Below are positions 34,632 to 44,089 of a stretch of 64,000 bases of DNA, piece after piece (position 1 is the stretch's first letter; every line of letters starts with the position of its first letter). Both the position numbers and the translations under genes were made by a program. The stretch comes from Helicobacter sp. (lineage in GTDB: Bacteria; Campylobacterota; Campylobacteria; Campylobacterales; Helicobacteraceae): assembly GCA_022511145.1 (NCBI GenBank), contig JAFLSC010000007.1, forward strand, positions 1 through 64,000, given 5' to 3'. Below the pieces are notes generated by a model, which was not told the DNA's origin, ran no database searches, and saw only the letters and a program-made list of their open reading frames with translations.

Positions 34632-35900
34632 TTATCTTATACCATACTTCTTAAAATGATACAAAATCTTAGCAAGTTTTAAAATTGCTCCAAAGCTACT
34701 TTTATTTCTATTCCTTGCGTGTTCAATGACTTCAGCTAAAAGAATACAAAGCCCATAAGTACTTCCATCAAGTTTATCGACTTCATTGCTTAATTCTTTG
34801 CCTGAATTTTTATCTTTAATCAAATGATGAATTTTTAAACAATTCCAAGATTTAAGAGCATCAAGGGCAGATAAACCTAAAGATGTATATTCCTTAGAAT
34901 AATCCTTAATTTGCTCTCTAAGCTCTAGTAATTCTTCTTTAAAAGCAGGTGTTTGTAAAGCCATATCCCACCAATACTCGCCCACATCTTTGCCACTCAA
35001 ATCACTAAAACTTCTTAAAAATTTCCAAGGTTTATAACCTAAATGCAAGATTTTAGGCTCTTTAGCACTCTTTGAAAACTCCTCTCTTGTGTAGTTAAGG
35101 CGATTTTTATCCTCATCTTTGCAAATCACATAGCAAAAAGCGTGAGTTACAAAATTGTAAGCAAAGGGAAGTTTTAGTTGCTGTTCTTTTTTGATAATAG
35201 CGTTAAGCAAATTTTGATCGGCTGTCTTTGTATAAGTGATTTGCTTAGCGAGACTTTGACATTGCTCGCAAACTGTTTCATAAGCGTGAGTATTAATCAG
35301 TAAGAAACCCGAATTAAAATAATTTTTATCATAATAAAATATCTTTTCTTCGCCGTTTTCTTTGAATTTAATCTTTCTTCTTTTACTTCCTGAATCTCCA
35401 ACACAAGCTACAAATTTATCTTTCAAATCTATGGCAAAAAGCTCTCTTATATCACACAAACACAGCATATCCGAATCAAGATACAAGCATTTTTGCAAAT
35501 CTTTGATAAAATCAAAAGCTTTCAAACGATAATAAGGCAAATAATTCTTATGTGCTGCTCCACTTCTTGGAAAACCCTCAAATTCCTTTTCATCAATGAT
35601 ATGAATACGAATTTCACAAGGATAAATGAGGCTTAATTCTTCGCAGAGTTTTTCAAGCTTTTTTCGTGTTTCATCACTGACAAAATTACTTAAAATATGA
35701 AAGATATAGCCTTCTTTTTGTTCCTTTTTGCTCAATGAATCATAGTTTAAATGCTCGTATTTTTCTATAAAATTTTTAGGATTTTGTTTGCAAAGCTCTT
35801 TAAAGCTCTTTGAAAGATTTGTATTTTTAACTATGCTTGTGATTAAAACAGCACTAAATTTGATATAGTTTTCATCAGCATTAAAAACGATTGGAAACAT
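34632..35900 (-). CDS. GT8 family glycosyltransferase
   Basis: 422 residues. The N-terminal GT-A domain opens PIVFNADENYIKFSAVLITSI and has the metal-binding DxD within CLYLDSDMLCL near residue 145; ILHLGYKPWKFL near 285 is the second conserved GT8 block. Relatives of WaaJ/RfaJ transfer glucose or galactose to the lipopolysaccharide core. The C-terminal 120 residues are a less conserved helical extension. It is transcribed against its neighbours within the glycan island. Confidence 0.87.
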   Translation of the reverse strand: MFPIVFNADENYIKFSAVLITSIVKNTNLSKSFKELCKQNPKNFIEKYEHLNYDSLSKKEQKEGYIFHILSNFVSDETRKKLEKLCEELSLIYPCEIRIHIIDEKEFEGFPRSGAAHKNYLPYYRLKAFDFIKDLQKCLYLDSDMLCLCDIRELFAIDLKDKFVACVGDSGSKRRKIKFKENGEEKIFYYDKNYFNSGFLLINTHAYETVCEQCQSLAKQITYTKTADQNLLNAIIKKEQQLKLPFAYNFVTHAFCYVICKDEDKNRLNYTREEFSKSAKEPKILHLGYKPWKFLRSFSDLSGKDVGEYWWDMALQTPAFKEELLELREQIKDYSKEYTSLGLSALDALKSWNCLKIHHLIKDKNSGKELSNEVDKLDGSTYGLCILLAEVIEHARNRNKSSFGAILKLAKILYHFKKYGIR

Positions 35901-35996
35901 AGAAGGTCCTCAATTTAAGTATCCTAGAACAAAAACTTTTTGGATTATATCTACAATTTTATTTATTTTTGTTGAAATAAAAATCATCACAGGGTT

Positions 35997-36180
35997 TTCT
36001 CGTCATTGTGAGAGCCTTTAAGCTCGTGGCAATCTCTGTTTTTATTTCGTCATTGCGAGAAAAATCACTAGATTTTTCGCGGCAATCTTTTTAAAAAAAT
36101 ATAAAAGAAAGATTGCTTTGTCATTTCATTCTTTGCAATGACAAGATGGGGAGATTATTTTGCTAATGCCTTGCAATGAT
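35997..36180. repeat. Dispersed palindromic repeat, copy 2 (tandem units)
   Basis: Two similar units follow each other: CGTCATTGTGAG...GTGGCAATCT (36001-36036) and CGTCATTGCGAG...GCGGCAATCT (36048-36088). A third segment has inverse orientation, AAAGATTGCTTTG...TTTGCAATGACAAG (36109-36145), and GCCTTGCAATGATG lies at 36168-36181. The second unit also has the short inverted repeat AAAAATC / GATTTTT around CACTA. Confidence 0.75.
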
Positions 36181-36276
36181 GAAAAACAAGATTTAAAACC
36201 CACATTCATAAACTAAAATCTTGCTTGAAAATTAATTTTTTAAAAAATATGTGAAATTGACTTCAAAAAAAAACGA

Positions 36277-36282
36277 TATAAT
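36277..36282 (+). promoter_or_regulatory. Putative -10 box for the MBOAT operon
   Basis: TATAAT at 36277-36282 lies 36 bases before the acyltransferase start. A TTGACT occurs upstream at 36257 but the spacer is only 14 bases, so the -10 box alone is proposed. Confidence 0.45.
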
Positions 36283-36317
36283 GCGTTTTTATTTCATTAA
36301 AGATTATAAGGTTATAT

Positions 36318-37820
36318 ATGGTATTTTCCTCTTTTGCTTTTATTTTTATCTTTTTACCCTGTGCTTTGCTAGGATTTTATATACTCAAAAGCCTTAAATT
36401 TTATCAATTCGCTAAAATTTTCTTAGTAGGTGCGAGCTTTGTTTTTTATGCGTATTGGAAGCTTGAATATCTTTTTATCTTGCTTTTTTCAATTGTGGTG
36501 AATTTTTTTATCGCCAATATGATTTTAAACAAACGTGTAGGGGGTGGGAGAGCATTTATTTATACAGGTGTGATTTTTAATCTCGCACTTTTGGGCTTTT
36601 TTAAATACACTGATTTTCTCTTAGAAAATTTCAATCTTTTTTCCAAACTCGTAAATTTAGATTTTGAGATTCCATTACCACATATACTCTTACCTTTGGC
36701 TATTTCATTTTTCACCTTTCAACAAATTGCTTTTTTAGTTGATTGTCATAAAAAGGCTAACGATGCGGATTTAGAAAATAAACACAGGATTGATTTTGTA
36801 GATTATTGTTTATTTATCAGCTTTTTTCCTCAACTCATCGCAGGTCCAATTGTCCATCACAAAGAAATGATGCCTCAATTTCACGCTCTTTTAAATACTA
36901 AAAAAGAACTTGTAAATTGGGAGTTAATGGCTAAGGGTTTGTTTATCTTTGCTATAGGGCTTTTTAAAAAAGTTTATATTGCAGATTCTTTTGCTGTGTG
37001 GGTAAATGCGGGTTTTAGAGTCGTAGAGAATGGAGAGTTTTTAAATATTATAGAAGCGTGGGTAACAAGCCTTTGCTATACATTCCAGCTTTATTTTGAT
37101 TTTAGTGGGTATTGTGATATGGCAATAGGCTTAGGACTCTTTTTTGGCATAGTTTTGCCGATTAATTTTAATTCGCCTTATAAATCCCTCAATATCGCAG
37201 ATTTTTGGCGAAGGTGGCATATTACTTTGGGGAGATTTTTAAAAGAATACCTTTATATCCCTTTGGGTGGTAATCGTTTAGGCAAAATTATTAATCTTAG
37301 AAATCTTTTTATCGTGGCATTTTTGAGCGGAATTTGGCACGGAGCGGGTTGGGGATTTTTGATTTGGGGGCTTTTACACGCTTTTGCAATGATACTTCAT
37401 AGAATTTATAGTTTTTGGGTAGAGGGACGTAAATTCTTAGAAAACAAAATTTATAAAATTTTGGCGTGGTTTTTAACCTTTAATTTCATCAATATTGCTT
37501 GGATTTTCTTTAGAAGTGAAAATTTACAAGGGGCGATAAATCTCTTAAAATCAATGTTTGGTGTAGTTTGGGTAGAACTGCCTTTTAAATGGCATAGTAG
37601 AATACCTTATGTTTTAGAGAGTATTGGTGGTAGAAATGATACTTTAATTTTTATTACCATTGCTTTTGTATTATGTTTTATTTGTAAAAATAGCATAGAA
37701 CTCAATAAAAATTTCACTCCAAATGTAAAAACTATGGTTTTTGTAAGTTTGCTTCTTATCGTAAGCCTTTTTACCTTAGCTGCAATCCCTTATGTTGAGT
37801 TTATTTATTTTGATTTTTAA
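36318..37820 (+). CDS. MBOAT family O-acyltransferase (AlgI/PatA-like)
   Basis: 500 residues with about eleven membrane helices. MBOAT marks are FFPQLIAGPIVHHKEMMPQ near residue 175, FWRRWHITLGRFLKEYLYIP near 295 and the catalytic His in SGIWHGAGWGF near 340. Proteins of this type carry acetyl or other acyl groups across the inner membrane and pass them to a periplasmic partner for decoration of alginate, peptidoglycan or surface polysaccharide. The partner gene follows nine bases later. The location beside glycosyltransferases suggests surface-glycan acylation, but peptidoglycan O-acetylation (PatA) cannot be excluded. Confidence 0.9.
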   Translation: MVFSSFAFIFIFLPCALLGFYILKSLKFYQFAKIFLVGASFVFYAYWKLEYLFILLFSIVVNFFIANMILNKRVGGGRAFIYTGVIFNLALLGFFKYTDFLLENFNLFSKLVNLDFEIPLPHILLPLAISFFTFQQIAFLVDCHKKANDADLENKHRIDFVDYCLFISFFPQLIAGPIVHHKEMMPQFHALLNTKKELVNWELMAKGLFIFAIGLFKKVYIADSFAVWVNAGFRVVENGEFLNIIEAWVTSLCYTFQLYFDFSGYCDMAIGLGLFFGIVLPINFNSPYKSLNIADFWRRWHITLGRFLKEYLYIPLGGNRLGKIINLRNLFIVAFLSGIWHGAGWGFLIWGLLHAFAMILHRIYSFWVEGRKFLENKIYKILAWFLTFNFINIAWIFFRSENLQGAINLLKSMFGVVWVELPFKWHSRIPYVLESIGGRNDTLIFITIAFVLCFICKNSIELNKNFTPNVKTMVFVSLLLIVSLFTLAAIPYVEFIYFDF

Positions 37821-37829
37821 GGAGAATTT

Positions 37830-38942
37830 ATGAGTATTTATAAAAAATGGATAATTTTAAGCTTGTCCATTTGTGCATTTATAGTGGTAGCTTTATCGAC
37901 TTTGTTTTATATTTATGACCCTTTGATGCTTTATCATAAACCTTATTTTAATAGACCAATTACTTTTAAAAATATGAGAGTGCAAGATAAATTTCTCATA
38001 GATAATTATGATTTTAACTCTATTATTATAGGTTCTTCAATGTTGCGAAACACCTCTGCCAAAGAAGCTAATGATAAATTAGGGGAGGGGTGGATGAATT
38101 TAAGCGATTCAGATCTTGCTTTTAATGAAAGAATTGTGATTTTAAAGTATGCACTTAAAAACAAAGAAATTAAAAATATTATTACTTCTTTTGATGCTCA
38201 TAATGTCTATGATGTTTCTAAATTTGATTTTATATACAACGATAATATTTTTGATGATATTCAAATTTATTTTAATAGAAAGTATATTTTGTGCGCTCTT
38301 TCATTTTCTGAAAAAGAATCTTGTATAGGACGAACTGGAAATGTTGAAATTTCTCCTACATTTTGGGCTGATGAGAAAGATAAACATCCTTTTAGCGATA
38401 AATGGGTACTTAAAGAAGAAAGATATAAAGATATTTTCTTGGATATTTCATCAAATAACCTAAAATTTAAATCTAATGTGGTCCCAAGAGGTAGAAATAT
38501 AGAAATAACTAAAAATAATATTAAAAAATACGCATTGGAGCTTATACAAGATAATCCTAATATCAATTTTTATTTTATTGTTCCAACTTACTCAAGATTG
38601 TCTTATAAGCTCAATCAATATGTAGAAAGAAAAAATACAAACTCTTTTTTTAGATATAAAGCTATATTGCAATGGTTTATTTTGGAGGCAAGCAAATACC
38701 CTAATGTGAAAATCTATGGTTTTGATGATTTGGATTATGCAGATAATGTATCAAATTATAGGGACAGATTGCATTACAACATTGATATGAACTCAATGCA
38801 ACTTGACGCTATCAAAAATAACACTCATATTCTTACACCACAAAATATGGATAAATACTTTGAAATTATGGAAGAAAAGATAAGAAACTATGATTTAGAA
38901 CCTTTTATAAAAAAGGCAAAAGAGGTTTTAAAAGAAAAATAA
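37830..38942 (+). CDS. SGNH-like periplasmic acyltransferase partner of MBOAT
   Basis: 370 residues: an N-terminal membrane anchor (about 8-29), then a periplasmic domain. IIIGSSMLRNTSA near residue 66 supplies a candidate nucleophile Ser, and DRLHYN near 312-317 supplies an Asp-x-x-His pair, together the outline of an SGNH/GDSL catalytic triad as in AlgJ/AlgX-like enzymes. This would take the acyl group from the MBOAT protein and place it on the glycan. It is close enough to the MBOAT gene (nine bases, AAGGAGAATTT) to be one unit. The precise family is not recognised; the call rests on motifs and pairing. Confidence 0.75.
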   Translation: MSIYKKWIILSLSICAFIVVALSTLFYIYDPLMLYHKPYFNRPITFKNMRVQDKFLIDNYDFNSIIIGSSMLRNTSAKEANDKLGEGWMNLSDSDLAFNERIVILKYALKNKEIKNIITSFDAHNVYDVSKFDFIYNDNIFDDIQIYFNRKYILCALSFSEKESCIGRTGNVEISPTFWADEKDKHPFSDKWVLKEERYKDIFLDISSNNLKFKSNVVPRGRNIEITKNNIKKYALELIQDNPNINFYFIVPTYSRLSYKLNQYVERKNTNSFFRYKAILQWFILEASKYPNVKIYGFDDLDYADNVSNYRDRLHYNIDMNSMQLDAIKNNTHILTPQNMDKYFEIMEEKIRNYDLEPFIKKAKEVLKEK

Positions 38943-39056
38943 GTTTTAATCTGATTTAAACAAAATACTTTTAAATGCAATTCGCCCTTGCCTATGCTCT
39001 TTTCTTTCTACGCTTCTTTTTAAATTGATGATAAAAATTTTCATAGCTTTTGCTTA

Positions 39057-40628
39057 TTACCCTGCGATTGCATAAGCTCGTGTTTCTCGAATCACACTCA
39101 CCTTGACTTCCCCGGGGTATTGTAAAGTTGCCTCAATATCTTGTGCGATTTCTTTTGCAAGGAGATAAGATTCATCATCGCTAATATCATCGGATTTTAC
39201 AATCACTCTTACTTCTCGTCCCGCATTAATCGCATAAGCGTGCAAAACACCTATTTTTGCTAAGGCAATATTTTCCATTTCACTAACGCGTCTAAGATAG
39301 TTTTCTAGCACTTCTCGTCTTGCACCCGGTCTTGCCGCAGAGAGTGCATCAGCAGCACAAACGGCTGCCGCTTCAATGCTTTTGATTTCCTCATTGCCGT
39401 GATGAGAGAGGATTGCATTAAGCACAACAGGGTGTTCATTGTAACGGCGTGCAATTTCAACACCTAATTCCACGTGAGAGCCTTTGGATTCGTGAGTTCG
39501 GGCTTTCCCTATGTCGTGTAATAAACCCGCTCGTGTGGCTAATAAACAATCGCCCCCAAGTTCAGCTGCAATAATCCCTGCGAGATTTGCTACTTCCAAA
39601 GAATGAGCAAGGGCATTTTGCCCATAACTTGCCCGATACCTAAGACGTCCGATAAATTTCTTGATTTCAGGATGAATATTGCTAAGTCCCAAATCCAAAG
39701 TAACTTTTTCCCCCTCTTCAAAAACACTTTCTTCAAATTCTCTAAAACATTTTTGATAAATCTCCTCAATCCTTGCGGGTTGGATTCTCCCATCTTCTAC
39801 AAGCATTTCAATAGTTTTAACCGCAATACTTCGGCGATAGAGATTGTGTGAGCTTACAATAATCACACCGGGTGTATCATCAATAATAATATCCACACCA
39901 CAAATCATTTCTAAAGTTTTAATATTTCGCCCCTCTTTCCCGATAATTTTTGCCTTTAAATCATCATCAGGTAAAACAATGGTGTGAATGAGTCTTTCAG
40001 CAGCAAATTCTCCCGCAAAACGCGAAGTAGCTTGTGCTAGAATATAATTAACGTGCTGTTTAACATTAGCTTTAGCTTGTGCCTCAAGTTTGCGGGTAAG
40101 TTTGGCAATATCTTGGCGGGATTCCTCTTTAATATTTTCAAAAAGCATTTCCCTTGCTTCTTGCTTACTTAAGGACGATAAATTAGCGAGTTTATCGGTA
40201 AGTTGTGTAAGGCGATTTTGATAGTCGATTTTAAGTTTTTTTGTAGAATCTTGCTCGGCAAAAAAGCGATTCCTTTCTTTATTAAGCAAAGTTTTCTCAC
40301 GCGAGAGTTTATCAAACTCTTGTTCAAGTTTTTGGTTTTCTCTTAGCTTTTGCTTTTCAAATTGTAAGAGATTGTTTTCGTATTCTTTAATCACTTTTGA
40401 AGTTTTGATTTCATACTTTTGCTTTGCTTCAATCTCAAGTTCTTTGGCTTTGATTTTACTCTCTTGTAAGAGCTTTTCTGCCTCATATTCAATGGCTTTT
40501 GCTTTTGCTTTAGATTGTTCTAAAAAGACTTCTGATTCAACGCGTGAAAATTTGCGTGAAATAAGGTAACTTCCGCCGCCTGCAATTAAGGCTGATAAGG
40601 CGGAACTTGCGAGAATCCAAGTTATCAT
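39057..40628 (-). CDS. rny: Ribonuclease Y
   Basis: 523 residues in RNase Y order: an N-terminal membrane anchor (about 3-21), a long coiled coil (about 28-190), a KH domain (near 215-275, with IGKEGRNIKTLE), and an HD domain with LLHDIGKARTHESKGSHVELG near 370. RNase Y is the membrane-bound endonuclease that starts mRNA decay in many bacteria lacking RNase E. The first 92 bases overlap the 3' end of the upstream cyclo-ligase gene. Confidence 0.96.
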   Translation of the reverse strand: MITWILASSALSALIAGGGSYLISRKFSRVESEVFLEQSKAKAKAIEYEAEKLLQESKIKAKELEIEAKQKYEIKTSKVIKEYENNLLQFEKQKLRENQKLEQEFDKLSREKTLLNKERNRFFAEQDSTKKLKIDYQNRLTQLTDKLANLSSLSKQEAREMLFENIKEESRQDIAKLTRKLEAQAKANVKQHVNYILAQATSRFAGEFAAERLIHTIVLPDDDLKAKIIGKEGRNIKTLEMICGVDIIIDDTPGVIIVSSHNLYRRSIAVKTIEMLVEDGRIQPARIEEIYQKCFREFEESVFEEGEKVTLDLGLSNIHPEIKKFIGRLRYRASYGQNALAHSLEVANLAGIIAAELGGDCLLATRAGLLHDIGKARTHESKGSHVELGVEIARRYNEHPVVLNAILSHHGNEEIKSIEAAAVCAADALSAARPGARREVLENYLRRVSEMENIALAKIGVLHAYAINAGREVRVIVKSDDISDDESYLLAKEIAQDIEATLQYPGEVKVSVIRETRAYAIAG

Positions 40629-41298
40629 TGTATTTTCCTTTTCTCAAAAGGAGTGCAAAAGGCGTAATAAAGTAATTTCCGCTTATATCGTAGGGGTTAG
40701 TAATCTCTAAAGAGTGATAAAAAAACTCACGACAAACAAATACAATCTTGGGTTTGTTTTTAAGCGTTTCAAAAAATCTATCATACATACCTTTTCCAAA
40801 TCCTATGCGTTTAAATTGATTGTCAATGCCAATAACAGGCACAATAGCTAAATGAATCGTTTTAATTTCTCTTAATGAATTTGGAGATTCAAGCACTCCA
40901 AATTGTTTTTTTTGTAATGGAAATCTATATTTTACCATTTTAAAACTGACATCACACATAAAAGGCGTAAAAATTTCAATATTTTTTTGTTTTTTGAGGA
41001 TTTTAAGGACTTTTCTGCAATCAAATTCAATCCCCAAAGGGAGATACAATAAAATTCTAAAAGGTTTTTTGCGTGGATTTTTTGGGATTTGAGTTTTAAG
41101 GAGAGAGAGGAGGATTTTTTGGAGTTTAGAATCTTTGGAAATTGTATTAGGAAAAGTAGCAAGGTGTTCTAGGCGTATTTTACATTGTTTGCGAAACAAA
41201 TCTTTTGGATTTTGGGGATTTGGGGAATTTGTTTGTGAAGTGAGGGATAAGGTGGGGGATTTTGGAGAAATCTTGCTTTTTTGGCGTTGAGGTTGCAT
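40537..41298 (-). CDS. 5-formyltetrahydrofolate cyclo-ligase family protein
   Basis: 253 residues. The family motif RIGFGKGMYDRFF near residue 177 and LYLPLGIEFDCRKVL near 92 identify the enzyme that turns 5-formyl-THF into 5,10-methenyl-THF. The first 30 residues are a polar Pro/Ser/Asn-rich lead with no homology I recognise. The last 25-30 residues run 92 bases into rny, beyond where the conserved domain should end, suggesting loss of an older stop codon. Ribosome site AAAAGGTAATGA before ATG 41298. Confidence 0.85.
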   Translation of the reverse strand: MQPQRQKSKISPKSPTLSLTSQTNSPNPQNPKDLFRKQCKIRLEHLATFPNTISKDSKLQKILLSLLKTQIPKNPRKKPFRILLYLPLGIEFDCRKVLKILKKQKNIEIFTPFMCDVSFKMVKYRFPLQKKQFGVLESPNSLREIKTIHLAIVPVIGIDNQFKRIGFGKGMYDRFFETLKNKPKIVFVCREFFYHSLEITNPYDISGNYFITPFALLLRKGKYNDNLDSRKFRLISLNCRRRKLPYFTQIFTR

Positions 41299-41301
41299 TC
41301 A

Positions 41302-41847
41302 TTACCTTTTATAAGAAAATAGTAATGCAATTAAAACAAGACTTTGGATAAAAAGCAATAAAAAATGGAGATAATAAACTTGATAAGTTTTTTCACCTTC
41401 TAAAAAATAATAAAACAAAAAGGCAATCCCTAAACCTAAAAGATAGCCTACCTGCTTAGCTCTATCGAGTGTTGCAAGAGTAGATTTTTCAAAAATCAAA
41501 GTCTCACACCGCACCAAGTAACCTCCAAAAATAAAAGTGATTTGATACAAAACATAAATTACAATCGCACCATAAAAGGTATCAGGAGCAATCAAATAAA
41601 CCCCAAGATAAAAAAAGGGGATTATCTCAATCCCTAGTAAAATCACCTTATAAGCTCTCTCTTGTAAGATTTGCGTATAAAAAAGAGTAAGAATCCAAGA
41701 CCCAATTGCAAGGGCAATCCCGCCAAGAGAATAAGTCTCTTGTGGCAAGGATTGATAAATGACAAAAATTGTCCCCAAAGATACTCCCAAAAATAAGGAG
41801 TTTAAAATCTTGTAACCTTGATAAAATAAAAGATTGAAACTTTGCAT
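41302..41847 (-). CDS. Integral membrane protein, unknown function
   Basis: 181 residues with about five or six membrane helices and few charged residues. No transport or catalytic motif is visible. Its ATG overlaps the stop of the TonB-dependent receptor gene (TAATG) and it ends three bases before the cyclo-ligase gene, so it is part of a four-gene minus-strand unit. A role alongside the receptor is possible but only by position. Confidence 0.7.
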   Translation of the reverse strand: MQSFNLLFYQGYKILNSLFLGVSLGTIFVIYQSLPQETYSLGGIALAIGSWILTLFYTQILQERAYKVILLGIEIIPFFYLGVYLIAPDTFYGAIVIYVLYQITFIFGGYLVRCETLIFEKSTLATLDRAKQVGYLLGLGIAFLFYYFLEGEKTYQVYYLHFLLLFIQSLVLIALLFSYKR

Positions 41848-43817
41848 TAGAATCTGTATTTCACTCCCCCACCTAAAGTTGTTTCAAATTCATAGGGGTA
41901 ATACCCAAAAGAAGTTCCACCATAAGCCACTATAACATTTTTGCGATTGGTAAGGTTATGAACAAACCCATACACTTCCCAATCTTTATAAGTGTAGCTA
42001 ACAGAGAGATTGAGACTCTGATAATTAGGCATTATTTTATCTTGATTAAGAAAATCATCATAAGCATAGGTTTTTGAGCCGTATTTATAGGTAACACCTA
42101 CATTAAGATTAGGCACAGGGAGGTAATTTGCACCTATTGCTAAAGTGTTTTGTGAGATTCCGGGGATTTTATTGCCTTTGAAATCTCCACTCGTGATTTT
42201 AGGATTAACATAGCTATAAGCCAAAGAAGTGCTAAAATTCTCTAAAAAATGGGTGGTGAGCTTCACCTCACCTCCTATTCTTTGGGTTTGCTCTAGGCTT
42301 TTGTTTTGCCAAGTTAAAGCATTATAATAAGCCTCCTTGCTGCCTTGGATATAAAAAATCGCACCGCTTAGGGTATGGATTCCAAAATCACCTTTTGTGC
42401 CTACTTGGTAGCTATCAAAGGTAGCGGTATCAATGAGATTGTTTAAACCTCCTGTGGCATAATCAAACATATAATCCACATTAGGACTAACAAAACTCCT
42501 CGTATAAGAGCTAAAAATCTCAATTTGTGGGTGAATTTTGTAATTTGCCCCTACTTCTGCTCCTATGAGATTTTCTTGTTTATCAGCGTGTTTAGTGCCA
42601 TTTTGTATTGTGTTAATGTGTTGGGCTGAAATCCCTCCATTAAGCCTAAAGGAATCCCAATATTTTTGGGCATTCCCATAAAGCATTTGCTGATAAACTT
42701 TGGCTTCATTGATTTTTTCTTGTTTGCGATTTTGCCCTCTTGCCTCACCTCCTGCTTCTAAGCGGTAGGAATCCCCTTGGTATTGAGAGTTAAAATTTCC
42801 TGCAAAACCCTTGCCTTCATATTGATTAAAAAAATTAATGTATTCACTCTCGTTGCGGTTGCCTCCTAGATTGATTTCCGTGGTGATTCCATTTTGTGCG
42901 AAATAAACAAGCCCGCTATTATAATACAAATCCCAACGCCTTTGGTGTGTAAAGGTATCCCCACCCCACGCAGGAGGAATAGGACTTTGGGTTGGGTTAG
43001 CATTGAATTGCTCTTGTGTTAGGGGATTAGCGTATTTTATGGCATATTTGGCATAATTGAGATTGCTTTTTAAAAGAAGTGAATCTTCAGGAGCATAAGA
43101 GGCTGAAATGCCACCATTTTTGTTATAGCTTCCATCTTTCTCATCAGAATCCACAGAAATATGCCTTGAACCTCGTGTGTGCTGATATTGTCCATAAGCT
43201 CCAATATTCAAAGTATCTCCAACATAACGGGAAAAAAATTGTGAATTTGAAGTTTGATAACTCGCATAACTAAGATGAATTTCACTTCCTGCTTGCTGTT
43301 TGGTTTTGATTTTTAAGACTCCACTAACCGCCCCATTACCATATTGCGTTGTTCCACTAGAGCGGATAATTTCTATTTTTTCTACCGCATCAAGAGGAAT
43401 CGCACTTAGGGAAATAGGACTAGAGTCTATATTTTCAAATCGCATTCCATCAATAATAATAGCAAGATTTTTATGGTTAAATCCCCTTAAATTAATCATT
43501 TGCGTGTAAGGATTGCCATAATTGGTTGTGATTTTAAGTAAAGAATGAGTGTTTAGAAAATCGTAGATATTTTGAGCATTGGATTGTTGAATTTCTTGCT
43601 CATTAAATTCTTCTTTGAAATCCTCATACTCTACAAACTCTTGAGAATGGGTTATAGAAAGTTTGAGTGATTGAGCATCTTGAGAGTTTGATGATTTTTC
43701 ACTCATCGCAATATTTTGACTTTGAGCAATCAAGGCACTATTGAGTGCTAAAATCGCTGCTAAAGAAAAATATTTTCTTCTAAACCCTTTAGGTTGTAGA
43801 TTTTTGTGATGTTTCAT
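41847..43817 (-). CDS. TonB-dependent outer-membrane receptor
   Basis: 656 residues from ATG 43817, which has AAAAAGGAAAACG in front; the ATG at 43865 in the same frame has no ribosome site. A signal peptide follows (about 13-32, ending ALIAQ), then a plug domain (about 60-175, with INLRGFNHKNLAIIIDGMRF and IEIIRSSGTTQYGNGAVSGVL) and a 22-strand-type barrel ending GGGVKYRF with terminal Phe. Such receptors import iron chelates, haem, cobalamin or nickel complexes using TonB energy. The ligand is not evident. Confidence 0.9.
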   Translation of the reverse strand: MKHHKNLQPKGFRRKYFSLAAILALNSALIAQSQNIAMSEKSSNSQDAQSLKLSITHSQEFVEYEDFKEEFNEQEIQQSNAQNIYDFLNTHSLLKITTNYGNPYTQMINLRGFNHKNLAIIIDGMRFENIDSSPISLSAIPLDAVEKIEIIRSSGTTQYGNGAVSGVLKIKTKQQAGSEIHLSYASYQTSNSQFFSRYVGDTLNIGAYGQYQHTRGSRHISVDSDEKDGSYNKNGGISASYAPEDSLLLKSNLNYAKYAIKYANPLTQEQFNANPTQSPIPPAWGGDTFTHQRRWDLYYNSGLVYFAQNGITTEINLGGNRNESEYINFFNQYEGKGFAGNFNSQYQGDSYRLEAGGEARGQNRKQEKINEAKVYQQMLYGNAQKYWDSFRLNGGISAQHINTIQNGTKHADKQENLIGAEVGANYKIHPQIEIFSSYTRSFVSPNVDYMFDYATGGLNNLIDTATFDSYQVGTKGDFGIHTLSGAIFYIQGSKEAYYNALTWQNKSLEQTQRIGGEVKLTTHFLENFSTSLAYSYVNPKITSGDFKGNKIPGISQNTLAIGANYLPVPNLNVGVTYKYGSKTYAYDDFLNQDKIMPNYQSLNLSVSYTYKDWEVYGFVHNLTNRKNVIVAYGGTSFGYYPYEFETTLGGGVKYRF

Positions 43818-43902
43818 CGTTTTCCTTTTTGGTGAATTTTGTCTTCTTAAAAAGTTAATTTTCATTTTTTAATTAGAAAAACACTTCATTAAGAAGCGGG
43901 GT

Positions 43903-43911
43903 ATTATAGCA
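43903..43911 (-). promoter_or_regulatory. Extended -10 promoter of the TonB receptor operon
   Basis: The minus strand reads TGCTATAAT, a perfect extended -10 element. The predicted leader is about 80 bases and includes the small dyad CTTC TTAAT GAAG (43884-43896 region). A metal-dependent repressor is plausible for such a receptor but no recognisable box was found. Confidence 0.6.
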
Positions 43912-44089
43912 TTTTTTAAGTCAAGAGAGTTTAGAGAGCATAAATATAAAATAAATCATTTGGTGGTTGGCTTATTGCTGAAACTTGCGATAGAATTTTT
44001 GTGGCAATCTTAATCGTTAAAAACTGCTTCACCAAAGCCTTACAACAAATGTAAGATTTTCATAAACACGCATTATCTTAAATCTAGTA
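43912..44089. other. Intergenic stretch between receptor and tRNA operon
   Basis: No gene. The segment 43968-44008 (GGTTGGC... TTGCGATAGAA...GTGGCAATCT) looks like a worn copy of the dispersed palindromic repeat. The remainder is AT-rich upstream DNA of the tRNA promoter. Confidence 0.35.

Larger units (their letters stand above)
35901..36317. other. 417-base divergent intergenic region in the glycan island
   Basis: No gene seen. It contains palindromic repeat copy 2 (35997-36180) and, near its right end, a -10 box for the acyltransferase operon. The minus-strand promoter of the GT8 gene should lie near 35910-35960 but no clear box stands out. Confidence 0.5.

Noticed and set aside
39603..39851. 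Plus-strand frame inside rny
   Set aside because: Antisense to the HD domain of RNase Y and without a ribosome site.
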